Shown here piece by piece: positions 26,424 to 35,637 of a DNA stretch of 52,454 nucleotides. The position numbers and the translations under genes are program-made. How positions within the stretch are numbered: the stretch's first letter is position 1; the number at the start of each line of letters is the position of its first letter. The notes below the pieces were generated by a model. It saw nothing but the letters and a program-made list of their open reading frames with translations, did not search any database and was not told the origin of the DNA. The stretch comes from Streptococcus pseudopneumoniae (GTDB lineage Bacteria > Bacillota > Bacilli > Lactobacillales > Streptococcaceae): positions 1-52,454 of the forward strand of contig NZ_JWAJ01000090.1 of NCBI RefSeq assembly GCF_001068775.1, given 5' to 3'.

Positions 26424-26452
26424 ATTATATTCCTTAACCCTTTATTTGTCAA
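26424..26452 (-). promoter_or_regulatory. tet(O) promoter
   Basis: Consensus sigma-A promoter on the minus strand: TTGACA at 26452-26447, a 17-bp spacer, and TATAAT at 26429-26424. The leader peptide, attenuator and tet(O) follow. Confidence 0.9.
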
Positions 26453-26509
26453 GCTGACAAACTAAAGCAGAAAAAGCGGCAGGATTTCCCCCTGCCACTA
26501 ATCATCTGT

Positions 26510-26884
26510 TTATGCAAAAATAATTTCCTTTTCCACAATCTCCCTCGCACAAGCCCTTATGTTATTGAGGCATCCTGTCCATTCTAAGGCGTTTTCTGCC
26601 TTTAGCTGTTCCGTTATGCCCTGTGCCTGTTTCATACCCTCTATGAGCCTTTCAAAGCGTTCCTGTGCCTGTCTGTTGATGTCGGCAAGGTAGGCGTTTA
26701 GCCTGCCGCTTGTAAGAAGATTGGTGTATGTAACTTTACGGTACTGTTTTAGATAATCTAAATGCCGTTGCCCCCAGATGCCTATTGCCTGTTCTTCTTC
26801 GGCAGGTACAGTTAAGCACGGTATCAAATAATCCCCTTGCCTTTCGTATTTGCCGCCCAGTTCCTCAAATAATGATTTTGCCAT
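26510..26884 (-). CDS. tnpV: TnpV-like transposon-encoded protein
   Basis: This 124-residue protein resembles TnpV of Tn4451-type elements, with the segments LFEELGGKYERQGDYLIPCL near the N-terminus and GIWGQRHLDYLKQYRKVTY. It is the rightmost IME gene. Its start (26884) lies 58 bp from the crossover, and GGAGG precedes it. TnpV has no proven function. Its 5' end overlaps by 20 bp the new stop region of the interrupted SNF2 gene. The composition matches the rest of the IME. Confidence 0.8.
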   Translation of the reverse strand: MAKSLFEELGGKYERQGDYLIPCLTVPAEEEQAIGIWGQRHLDYLKQYRKVTYTNLLTSGRLNAYLADINRQAQERFERLIEGMKQAQGITEQLKAENALEWTGCLNNIRACAREIVEKEIIFA

Positions 26885-29800
26885 TGTCTGTTACCTCCAC
26901 ATTCTTTTTTATTTTGAATGTCCGCAAAATCCGTCCTACATCACTTGGTCTCCACGGTACATCCAGATGATGAACTGCTTTCATCTTGCTCTGAACATTT
27001 AAACCTGTTCCTCCTTTTTCAGTTGAGGCAAGAAGAATCCGCACCTCTCCTGCATTGACCTTTCGAGACAAGCTATTCTTCTTTTCATCACTATTGGCAT
27101 CATGTACAAAGGCAATTTCCTTACTAGGGACTCCTCTATCAACTAATAAAGCCTTAATCTCAGAATAAACATCAAAGCCATTGTCCTTTTTCTTAGGTGT
27201 TCCAATATCTGAAAAAATCATCTGAGTAGCCTTATTTTCCATTCCTTCTCGATAAATTCTCTCAACATTATCTACTACCTGAAGCAGTTTATGATTGTCT
27301 GCTAGACTATAACTAGAGTCCAATAAACGCATATCAATAGCTAATTTTCGTGCCTCACCCGTAATTTTTAACATGTTATCCTGGCTTGGATCAACTGTTC
27401 CACATTTAACCGCATCTGATCTCATAACTAATTCTTCTAAATAGAGTTTCTGGTTTTTAGTTAACTCACTCTCAATAGGGATAATACGAGCTTCTGGAAC
27501 AGGTAAATCTAACATATCTTGTGTTTGAATGTCGGCTGTTTCTTTATAGATTTTCATCAACTCAGGTAGATTGACAAATTTTTTAAATCGTTTCTTAGGT
27601 TGGTACTTATCCCCTGTAGGAGCTAATTCCATAGAGTTTTGAATTTCTCCAAAAGCACCTACCCAAGAGTCAAAATAATCAACTTGATAGCGTTTTAAGA
27701 TATCTGGTTGAATATAGTTCATCATAGTATACAACTCACTAATAGAATTGGAAACAGGTGTTCCTGTCGCAAAGACAATATTTTTAAAATCATGTTCTTC
27801 CTGAATCTGTCGAACCTTCATTTCCATATCCACGTTCTTCTTAGAGGTTGTATTGGTAATCCCTGCTACATTTCCAAGTCCAGTAATTGGACGAATATTT
27901 TTAAAGTGATGTGCTTCATCCACAAAGAGAAAATCAATTCCTAAGTTCTCAAAATCAATAAAACTATCACGATTAAAGCGTTGGAGTTCTTCCAATTGTT
28001 TCTCTAGACCACTTATTGATTGCTCTGCTTCTTTAACGGTATACTTATTTTCAGAATGTGTTTTAATCTCTCGTAGTTCATTGAGTTTATCCTCTATATA
28101 GTTCATCTGTCTTTCCTTACTGACAGGGATTTTTTCAAATTGAGAATCCCCAATGACAATGGCATCGTAATCTCCTGTAATAATACGAGAAACAAATTGT
28201 TTTCTTCTCGCCTTCACAAAATCTTTCTTAGTGGTCACAAAGACTTTTTTAGTAGGGAAAAATTTCATGATTTCTTGGCCAAACTGAGCAGACAAACTAG
28301 AGGGCACCACATACAAGGGCTTATGAACCATCCCCAACTCCTTTAATTTAAACCCAGCACCAAGCATGGTCAAGGTCTTTCCTGAACCTACCTCATGAGC
28401 TAATAAGGCTCTTTTTTCTTCTATAATTCTTTGAATGGCATTCTCTTGGTGAGGACGAAGACTGATGTTTTGTGCCAAGCCATCAATGACTAGATGGCTA
28501 CCATCATACTCTCGACTAACCGTCCGATTATAAAGACGATTGTAACTTTCTTCAATGACTTGTTGGACTTCTGGATACTGTGAGACAAATTCTTGAAAGA
28601 GCTCTTGTAAATGCTGCTCTTTTGCTCTTAGAACAGAGGTTTTTTCCAAATCTGTGATGGTCTTTTTCTTTTCTCCTTCCGTAACAGTCATGGTAATCGT
28701 CGGTTGGTTCGAATTAAGTAAATTCTCAAAAATCTTTCTTCCTGTATCATAACGTGACCCACTAACTCCAAGACTACTATCTTTGGCACTTGGATAGCGA
28801 TAAGCAAATGATGTCCTTAAATGAACCTGGCCATCGACAGGATTCACTTCAATGACTTGTTCAACATCTGGCGAAGACAATTCAAATTCACGATTGGTAA
28901 AACATTCAAAGGCAAATTTACCATAAACGGATTGAGGAATCCAACGTGACCCTATTTTAAACTCAATATCTGCCAGATGAATCCTTGGAGGGCGAACAGA
29001 TTCTAACAAATCTAAAGCATGGTTCCAATCATATTCTTGGTTGTTTTCCTCCACTAATAGTTGAACTACTTCTATCTTGTTGAGAATATCTCCTGATAAA
29101 AACTGGTTCTTAGAAAGGTATTTTCTTTCCCCTCTTAAATAGCTTTCTGGATCCATTAAAATCTGGTCACCTAACTCATCTAAAATAGCAGCTTGGCTAT
29201 GTTCGGGATAAATTGATACCATATAGTCTAAATCAACCCCTCTACCATCCGATAAACTAGAGTTTAAGGCATCTAAAGCCGTTGATACTCTTGTAATCAC
29301 TCTCTCCGGCCTAACCAATGCTTTCTCAAAGGCTAAAGATTTTTTATATTTTACTTTCTGATCTTTAGAATCAATGTATTCATCTTCTAAACTTGCTAAT
29401 AAAGAATACTTATCGTCACTATCAAATAAGTTCCGATTGACTGAGGCATTCAAGTATCCAAATTGACTTACAAAGCGGTCATAGTTATGATTGAGTTTAC
29501 TAAGTAACACCTGAAATTCTGTCCGACTATAATCTTGATGACGTTGAATTTCAATTAAGGATTGATAGGTCTCTCTCAAATCAACCATGCCCTTAATACG
29601 ACTAATGTCCTTATCCGATAAGGGACTTTCATAAAAGACAGTTTTTTTGAACAGTCCCTTATATTTCCCTCTTTTACTCGCTTCTTCTGACTTGTAAACA
29701 TCTAGTGCTTCCTCATCTGTCAAATGAAGTTGCACAAATCGGTCTATTTTATGTTCAGATAAAGAACTATCCCAAGCTTTAAAATCTCCCTTCTCATCTA

Positions 29801-32261
29801 TATAATAACTAATTTCGTCTACTTTTGAATTTCTCCGAATGCCATGCGTATCTCGGTAATAAATTTGATTTCCCTCATATCCAAAAGAATAGAGCGCTAA
29901 GTTCTCACGTATACGACTAGGAATAGAATCATCCACTTCTTCTTGGATAAAAACAGGTGCTTTCAAAGAATTGTCAATTGGTTTAGGTGCTTCCACATTC
30001 TCGAATGCTTCCATTATGTCAGTAGCTAATGTTTCTGATACCCCCTTAACATTGAGGGTTCCTCCATTAAAATTACGTACCTCATATTCACCCAAAACTT
30101 GTGTGTTGTATTTCCCATCAAAATAAGGATTAATCCAGACACGCTTATCCTCCTCAAAGAGAATAGAACCACTAAAAACAAGTTCCTCCTCATTAAGATT
30201 CTTTGCTTGATCCTTTTGAAAGAAGAGGAGGTCTGTGGTTACACGAGTACCTGCAATCTTTTTAAAAGCCGTATCCGGCAAACGAACTCCCCCTAAAAAA
30301 TGAGTGTTGGTTTTAATCTCTTGTAAGACATTATCTGTCCGCTTATCCATTGTCCCGATAGATGAGATAATCGACACTTGTCCTCCGTCTCTTACTAAAT
30401 CAAGTGAGTGTTTGACAAAGTAGTCGTGAATCATGTAAGGTTTATCATAGTTTTTATCGGCAATGCGAAAATTTCCAAAAGGAACATTCGTTAAGATTAA
30501 ATCAAAACTATTATTTTGATAGGGCACTTCTTCAAATCCTCGCACTTCAATATGGGTATTGGGGTGGAGTTGTTTTGCGATTGCGCCTGTCACACTGTCT
30601 AATTCAACCCCATAGAGTTCTGATTTATCTCGTATACTTCTAGGCATAGCCGCAAAGAAGTTCCCAGTTCCCATAGAAGGATCTAATATCCTCCCTCCCT
30701 CAAAACCATCATCCAGTAATTTTTGCCAAATCTGGCGAATAATCATTGGGTCTGTATAATAGGCTGTGAGAGAACTTTGTTTCATAGTTGAGTATTCTGA
30801 TTTACTTACTAAGCTCTTAAGAGTTAAACGTTCTGTTTCATACTTTGGATTGAGTTCATCGAAAAATTCATTGGCAAGACCACCCCAGCCGACATACTTG
30901 GCTAGTAGCTCTTGTTCTTCTGGATTCGCTTGTCGTCCCTCTTTTTCTAATCTTTTAACAAGTTCAATTGCGGCGATATTCGTTTCAATCTTTTCTCGAT
31001 TTGTCTTAGGATAAAAGTCCTCTAAATCATCTGGAAAAACAAAATCTTGAACGGGGACATCCATCTCTTCTATACCTGAAATTAAAGGTTTTGTTTCCTT
31101 TTCCTTTTCATTATCCTCTTCCATATAGGAAAACAAATCTATTTCCTGATTTTCACTTGATGAATCAATCTCAATCTCTGAATCTTCTTTTTCAAGTTCT
31201 ACATGAGACAATACTTGTTCAATCTCTTCTAAACTGTTCAAGTATAAGATAGGATTTTCTTCAAATAACTGGTTGGAATCATTGAATAGCTCTAGGCGAA
31301 CTAAGTCATTTAACTGTGCATTTTCAATCGAAACCAACTGAAAGGCTTGTCCTTTATAACTTACTTGTGAACCGATTGGATATTCCCTCAAAGCTTCTTC
31401 TACAATTTTATCTACTTTAGATAGGGAATGAACTTCCACATTTTCTTCTACCTGGTCAATATTATCTAAAGGTAAGACCGCTTCCGCTACTTGCTTAGAC
31501 TTTTCGCTTCTAGCCTTTACATCATCAAAATGAGTAATAATCTTCAGTTTTTGTGTCAGTGGAAGTTGTTGGTAGTTTTCTTCATGATGGACAAGATCCG
31601 TAACAGTATCTAAAGTAGCCATCAATTCTGAACCCAAATAGGCTAGAACATCTCCTTCTTTTTCTTCAAAATGAATCTCAAGAACCTCTTTTTTTAGTTC
31701 TTTGGAATCAACCATTAGAAGAACCTCTTTTTTTAGTTCTTTGGAATCAACCATTAGAAGAAACTCCTCTATATCTCTACTAATGCGGTCAGATAGATTA
31801 TTCGCAACCCGATAGACATTGACTAAATTGACATCCTGATTCTGATGAAATACAAGCTCACTTAATGGTGTTAGCTTCTCTTTTTCAGATTGAATGTGAA
31901 ATCGAGTGGAAAGGTTATAGGTTGCGACTTCTAGAACCAAGTTTTTCTCCCAATTGCTTAATTGAGATAATTTACTTAGACCTGCTTGTCCAAAATTTCT
32001 TGTGTAACTTTCTAAATCTTGGTCATTATTTTCAGAACTAGCCTCTAGGAAAGAAATAATATCTTGATGAAACGAATACACATGAGGTATCTCTTCTATC
32101 TTGCCCTCTTCAGCCAAAAAACTCTCTACCAAGTCTTGCCATTTCTCATCAAAATGTTGCGCTTGATAACGAAGAAATAGGTCCATTTTCTCCCTATCTT
32201 TTGGAATTGTTCCACGAAACATAGCCAATAATTTCATTACTTCCATACTCGCTCCTTTCAT
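26865..32261 (-). CDS. SNF2-type helicase / methyltransferase-like protein, 5' part ending in the IME
   Basis: This frame of 1798 residues is truncated by the IME. It contains an adenine-methyltransferase-like module (about 500-620, with DPSMGTGNFFAAMP and the NPPY-like LTNVPFGNF). An SF2 helicase core follows (about 1280-1780) with Walker A ALLAHEVGSGKTLTM, DEAHH and ATGTPVSNS, and motif V GGTGLN. The last 24 codons after SD are IME-derived. Loss of native motif VI should cripple the helicase; see the finding on GRILR. Proteins of this size are conserved in Tn5252-type ICEs and in phage/plasmid relatives. The start at 32261 is supported by the adjacent ribosome-binding site AAAGGAGCGAG. Confidence 0.93.
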   Translation of the reverse strand: MKGASMEVMKLLAMFRGTIPKDREKMDLFLRYQAQHFDEKWQDLVESFLAEEGKIEEIPHVYSFHQDIISFLEASSENNDQDLESYTRNFGQAGLSKLSQLSNWEKNLVLEVATYNLSTRFHIQSEKEKLTPLSELVFHQNQDVNLVNVYRVANNLSDRISRDIEEFLLMVDSKELKKEVLLMVDSKELKKEVLEIHFEEKEGDVLAYLGSELMATLDTVTDLVHHEENYQQLPLTQKLKIITHFDDVKARSEKSKQVAEAVLPLDNIDQVEENVEVHSLSKVDKIVEEALREYPIGSQVSYKGQAFQLVSIENAQLNDLVRLELFNDSNQLFEENPILYLNSLEEIEQVLSHVELEKEDSEIEIDSSSENQEIDLFSYMEEDNEKEKETKPLISGIEEMDVPVQDFVFPDDLEDFYPKTNREKIETNIAAIELVKRLEKEGRQANPEEQELLAKYVGWGGLANEFFDELNPKYETERLTLKSLVSKSEYSTMKQSSLTAYYTDPMIIRQIWQKLLDDGFEGGRILDPSMGTGNFFAAMPRSIRDKSELYGVELDSVTGAIAKQLHPNTHIEVRGFEEVPYQNNSFDLILTNVPFGNFRIADKNYDKPYMIHDYFVKHSLDLVRDGGQVSIISSIGTMDKRTDNVLQEIKTNTHFLGGVRLPDTAFKKIAGTRVTTDLLFFQKDQAKNLNEEELVFSGSILFEEDKRVWINPYFDGKYNTQVLGEYEVRNFNGGTLNVKGVSETLATDIMEAFENVEAPKPIDNSLKAPVFIQEEVDDSIPSRIRENLALYSFGYEGNQIYYRDTHGIRRNSKVDEISYYIDEKGDFKAWDSSLSEHKIDRFVQLHLTDEEALDVYKSEEASKRGKYKGLFKKTVFYESPLSDKDISRIKGMVDLRETYQSLIEIQRHQDYSRTEFQVLLSKLNHNYDRFVSQFGYLNASVNRNLFDSDDKYSLLASLEDEYIDSKDQKVKYKKSLAFEKALVRPERVITRVSTALDALNSSLSDGRGVDLDYMVSIYPEHSQAAILDELGDQILMDPESYLRGERKYLSKNQFLSGDILNKIEVVQLLVEENNQEYDWNHALDLLESVRPPRIHLADIEFKIGSRWIPQSVYGKFAFECFTNREFELSSPDVEQVIEVNPVDGQVHLRTSFAYRYPSAKDSSLGVSGSRYDTGRKIFENLLNSNQPTITMTVTEGEKKKTITDLEKTSVLRAKEQHLQELFQEFVSQYPEVQQVIEESYNRLYNRTVSREYDGSHLVIDGLAQNISLRPHQENAIQRIIEEKRALLAHEVGSGKTLTMLGAGFKLKELGMVHKPLYVVPSSLSAQFGQEIMKFFPTKKVFVTTKKDFVKARRKQFVSRIITGDYDAIVIGDSQFEKIPVSKERQMNYIEDKLNELREIKTHSENKYTVKEAEQSISGLEKQLEELQRFNRDSFIDFENLGIDFLFVDEAHHFKNIRPITGLGNVAGITNTTSKKNVDMEMKVRQIQEEHDFKNIVFATGTPVSNSISELYTMMNYIQPDILKRYQVDYFDSWVGAFGEIQNSMELAPTGDKYQPKKRFKKFVNLPELMKIYKETADIQTQDMLDLPVPEARIIPIESELTKNQKLYLEELVMRSDAVKCGTVDPSQDNMLKITGEARKLAIDMRLLDSSYSLADNHKLLQVVDNVERIYREGMENKATQMIFSDIGTPKKKDNGFDVYSEIKALLVDRGVPSKEIAFVHDANSDEKKNSLSRKVNAGEVRILLASTEKGGTGLNVQSKMKAVHHLDVPWRPSDVGRILRTFKIKKNVEVTDNGKIII
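26919..26942. repeat. Right end (att) of the IME: terminal inverted repeat plus GA crossover
   Basis: TGTCCGCAAAA (26919-26929) is the inverted partner of 15951-15961. The crossover TC (GA on the minus strand) lies at 26941-26942, followed by SNF2 coding sequence VPWRPS. Confidence 0.85.
31682..31759 (-). repeat. 39-bp perfect tandem duplication inside SNF2
   Basis: Two identical 39-bp units (31682-31720 and 31721-31759) encode two copies of LLMVDSKELKKEV. The unit is a multiple of three, so the frame is kept. It lies in the N-terminal helical region near residue 170-190. Confidence 0.95.
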
Positions 32262-32293
32262 CTATACGAAAATAGGAGAATCACATGATTCCC

Positions 32294-32704
32294 CTACAAC
32301 TCTATCTCCATTTCAACCTTTTGAGGACTGGTTTCTAAATCACTAGACAAAAGAGAAATAGAATCTGTTCTCATGTAGTAAGTATATAAGTCTTCTAGGT
32401 CTTGTTCGTTTTCAATCCCTGTTTCAATACTAATAAGAGCCTGTATAAATTCCTTGTAGTGACTCTCCATCATATCTGAAATCTTTTGTTTCATTTCCAT
32501 AAATACTGAAGACGGTTCAGTTATACTTGTTTGGTCTATGTCTTGTAAATCCTTTTCTAAGGGATTGGTTCCTTCTTCTACTTCCACTAAATCTGAACGT
32601 CCATCACCATCAGAATCTGCGCTAAGAGGATTGGTTCCTAGCGCCAATTCTTGAGCATCAGTTAGTCCATCTTGATCCGAATCACGTTGATAAATGCCTT
32701 CCAT
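32294..32704 (-). CDS. Thrombospondin-type-3 / calcium-binding repeat protein
   Basis: This 136-residue protein has two adjacent acidic repeats, DSDQDGLTDAQELALGTNP and DSDGDGRSDLVEVEEGTNP, at about 8-49. This is the Dx[DN]xDGxxD pattern of calcium-binding thrombospondin type 3 repeats. The C-terminal part is helical. There is no signal peptide or membrane segment, which is odd because such repeats are usually extracellular. It lies 32 bp upstream of the SNF2 start on the same strand and is conserved in this ICE family. Confidence 0.8.
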   Translation of the reverse strand: MEGIYQRDSDQDGLTDAQELALGTNPLSADSDGDGRSDLVEVEEGTNPLEKDLQDIDQTSITEPSSVFMEMKQKISDMMESHYKEFIQALISIETGIENEQDLEDLYTYYMRTDSISLLSSDLETSPQKVEMEIEL

Positions 32705-32902
32705 ATACTTCCTTCTTTCCTAGTTAATCTTTTTTCACTCCAATCCTACCAAATATTCCTTGAAAGAAGTATCACAACAAAAAAAGAGAACGAGCCAAAA
32801 CTGCGTTCTCAAATAATATTGTGATTATAAACAAGTACTTCAGATATTCGGAATTTATGCTGTATATAATCAAAAACTATCTTCTAACTGAATCTCGCCA
32901 TA

Positions 32903-33544
32903 TCATCTATGTGATAAATCGGTAACTCGAATAACTTGGTCCACTTGCTCCCAAATAAGAGGATTGTGGGTCGCAATAATAATAGTTCGATTCGGATTTT
33001 TCAAAGATTCTAGGATAGAAAGTAATTCCTCAGAGTTTTTGGGGTCTAAGGAAGCGGTTGGTTCATCTGCGAGAATCAAAGGCGGATCCTTTAAAATTAT
33101 CTTCGCTAATGCAACACGTTGTGCTTCTCCTCCTGATAACTCAAATATAGGTTGCTTTAAATCTAAATAAGATAGGTTTACACGATTTAGAGCTTGTTTC
33201 ATCAAAGAGATTTTCTCTTTTTCTTTCAACTTTTTACCAACTAAACCCAGATTGAGATTCTCTTTGACGGTTTGGCTTTCAATTAAGCCAAAATCTTGAA
33301 ATAGGTATCCTAAGTAATCTCTAAAGAAAACAGAAGTCTTGATGTCCTTAAGAGAAGTGCCATCATAGATGATTTGTCCTTTGTCATATGGCTCTAATCG
33401 TCCAATCATATTCAAGAGTGTTGTCTTACCACAGCCACTTGTACCGATTAAGGCATAAATTTTCCCACCTTCAAAATGAAGATTCGTATCTGAAAATAGC
33501 TGACGGCTTCCAAATTTTTTAGATATATTCTTTAGTTCAATCAT
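32903..33544 (-). CDS. ABC transporter ATPase of the lactococcin-972-type bacteriocin system
   Basis: This 213-residue nucleotide-binding domain has Walker A GTSGCGKTT near 33, signature ELSGGEAQR near 138 and Walker B LILADEPTASLD near 157. It pairs with the large membrane protein encoded 1 bp upstream, as in bacteriocin-associated transporters where the pair gives export or self-protection. It is the last gene of the three-gene operon. Its small size and LolD-like signature suit a dimeric ATPase of the MacB/LolD branch. Confidence 0.9.
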   Translation of the reverse strand: MIELKNISKKFGSRQLFSDTNLHFEGGKIYALIGTSGCGKTTLLNMIGRLEPYDKGQIIYDGTSLKDIKTSVFFRDYLGYLFQDFGLIESQTVKENLNLGLVGKKLKEKEKISLMKQALNRVNLSYLDLKQPIFELSGGEAQRVALAKIILKDPPLILADEPTASLDPKNSEELLSILESLKNPNRTIIIATHNPLIWEQVDQVIRVTDLSHR

Positions 33545-33545
33545 C

Positions 33546-35567
33546 CTATTTTCCTTTCATAATTGTCATAGAAACACGAGATTCTTTATGAGCTTGACGG
33601 TAAAGCGTCAAAACTGCACTAGCTAGAAAGACTAATAAAGTGAGCAAGCCAATCACCAAGTCTCGACTGCTTAAAATAAAGAAACTAGCACCAAATACAA
33701 AACTGGCAAATTGACTAACCATATACTGAGCATGTGTTTCAAAAAATCGTAAACCTGAAATTCGTTTAATCAAGATATCTCGGCGGAATTGCTCGAAATA
33801 TAGAAGATTGACAGAATAAAAGAGTAACAAGGAACTAGCTATTCCAACAATAGCTCCTAGGATTAAAGTTGCTGTTTCAGTTTGAACTTCATTATAACGA
33901 GTTAGATAAACACTTCTTCCTTCTTTAAGATAAGATACTTGCTCATAAATTCCAGCTTTCTTCAAGAGTTCTAGCCCACTCTCATATCCTTTGATAAAAA
34001 GTTGTTTTCCAGCATTGATAGACCAAATAGATTTGGAAATGATACTATCACCTGTAGATGTTGGAGTAAATACAACTAAAATCGGATCAGTTAAGTACTG
34101 GATGGTTACTGGGCTTTCACCGTTATTATAAATAAATCGCTTTTCTCCAGTTGGAAGATAGCTAACAATCGCTCTCATTTCATACTCTAAAGGAGCACTT
34201 GCCTCCTCACCAGATTTTCCATAATAACTCAATCTTTCTTCAAAAGCTTTCTTAAGTTCTGCTTCCTGTGAACGAAGAGATTCTGGTAATAAGAGTCCAA
34301 ACTCTCCTTTTTGAAGATGAGCTAGTTTCTGTCTAGTATCATCATTTACAGTAACATTTTCCTTGTCCAAATAACTTGGGCTGACATAAAGAACATTAGC
34401 ATCTGGACTATAGGTATCCAATGTCTCTCCGTTTTTATTTTTTCCTTGAGGATTTGCAAAATGAATGAGATTATCTTTTACAAATAGAGCCTGTTCTTTT
34501 TCAACTGCTTCTTTGGAAAATTCATACCACTTATTCTGATTTTCTGTATCTTTTCCTCTATCACCTAAGCCAAAAGAAATTTGATAATAGTCTGCTCTGT
34601 CCTTCCACGCTTGTTTTGAGATTTCAAGTTCTTTCAATCGTTGGTAAGACGTCAAGCCTGTCTTAACAGCGTATCCCACTGTAAAAACAGCTACTAACTG
34701 ACACAATAAGGTTAAAATCATCAAGCGTTTAAGGGGTAATCTCCCTTTAATAACAGGAACTAATGCTTTGTAACTCAAACTCATTAGATAAAGGAGCATT
34801 AGTAAAATTGAAATACCCAATAAAAACAAAAGATAGAAACTAATCCCAAAACCATAGGTGGCTAACAAGATAGGATAAAACAAACCTTGACTAAAAAGAA
34901 CGACTCCTCCACCTAGGAAGGAAAGGAGGGCTGATAGAAGGATCCACTTGATATCAGTCGATAAAGAATGCCCCATTATGGATAAGAGAGTCTGACCAGA
35001 AAAGAGTTTTATACCTGCTGCTCTCATTTCCTTAATCCGAGTAATAATCACCAGAGCAAAGAAAGATAAGCCAAATATTGCTAAACTAATTAAGATAAGG
35101 GGATTTAGTAACATTCTAAAAGCAAGAGAATAGGACGGCGTCTTTCGGTCAGCAATTGCTTTATAACCCAAATCTCCTAACTTATCGGCTAGCTTTTCTT
35201 TCGTCAAGGAGCCTGATAAAAGGAGATAACTATTTAGCGGATCACTACGTTCACGACTTTCTTGACTAGCTTCTTGGAATTCTTTTGGTAAAGTTCCCTG
35301 ACCATAAGTTGCATAAGCAAAGTGAGTCGTTCCATCCTTACTCGGCTCTACGATTCTTCTAGCTATTAAACTCTGTTCTGAGTTTGCAAACTTCTCCAAT
35401 TCCTGTTCAAATACCTCACGCGTTGGTTCCTGAGTATCTTTTTTGACACGAAGTAAAGAGACGGAATCATAGCTTGCATATAAATATTGTGGAGCACGTA
35501 AGACAATAATCCAAGCAAGGAAGAAGCTGAGAAAAAAAGTTGATAATAATATGAATAGTTTCTTCAT
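33546..35567 (-). CDS. Bacteriocin-associated integral membrane protein (DUF1430 / permease)
   Basis: This 673-residue protein has one N-terminal hydrophobic segment (about 5-22), a cluster of four near 150-300 and three near 565-650. A large extracytoplasmic domain of about 250 residues separates the last two clusters, as in FtsX/MacB-like permeases. Its family is the membrane partner found beside lactococcin 972-type peptides. It stops 1 bp before the ATPase gene and is probably co-translated with it. The start at 35567 fits the family and has an AGGAG-like site upstream. Confidence 0.85.
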   Translation of the reverse strand: MKKLFILLSTFFLSFFLAWIIVLRAPQYLYASYDSVSLLRVKKDTQEPTREVFEQELEKFANSEQSLIARRIVEPSKDGTTHFAYATYGQGTLPKEFQEASQESRERSDPLNSYLLLSGSLTKEKLADKLGDLGYKAIADRKTPSYSLAFRMLLNPLILISLAIFGLSFFALVIITRIKEMRAAGIKLFSGQTLLSIMGHSLSTDIKWILLSALLSFLGGGVVLFSQGLFYPILLATYGFGISFYLLFLLGISILLMLLYLMSLSYKALVPVIKGRLPLKRLMILTLLCQLVAVFTVGYAVKTGLTSYQRLKELEISKQAWKDRADYYQISFGLGDRGKDTENQNKWYEFSKEAVEKEQALFVKDNLIHFANPQGKNKNGETLDTYSPDANVLYVSPSYLDKENVTVNDDTRQKLAHLQKGEFGLLLPESLRSQEAELKKAFEERLSYYGKSGEEASAPLEYEMRAIVSYLPTGEKRFIYNNGESPVTIQYLTDPILVVFTPTSTGDSIISKSIWSINAGKQLFIKGYESGLELLKKAGIYEQVSYLKEGRSVYLTRYNEVQTETATLILGAIVGIASSLLLFYSVNLLYFEQFRRDILIKRISGLRFFETHAQYMVSQFASFVFGASFFILSSRDLVIGLLTLLVFLASAVLTLYRQAHKESRVSMTIMKGK

Positions 35568-35637
35568 AGTAGACTCCTTGTAAACAAAATTCCCCTTGTA
35601 ATTTCTTACAAAGGGAATTATCTAAGAAAACTAAATA

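Larger units (their letters stand above)
15938..26942. mobile_element. Nested tet(O) integrative mobilizable element inside SNF2
   Basis: An 11.0-kb insert begins and ends at a GA dinucleotide (TC on the plus strand, 15938-15939 and 26941-26942). It is bracketed by the inverted 11-mer TGTCCGCAAAA (26919-26929, and its complement at 15951-15961). Gene content is a large serine recombinase at one end and TnpV at the other, with a MOBV relaxase, oriT and tet(O) between. There are no conjugation channel genes. Base composition from 15.9 to 23.5 kb is clearly GC-richer than the surrounding ICE, pointing to a gut Clostridia-type donor. Serine-recombinase IMEs inside the SNF2 gene of streptococcal ICEs are a known class. 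Confidence 0.93.
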
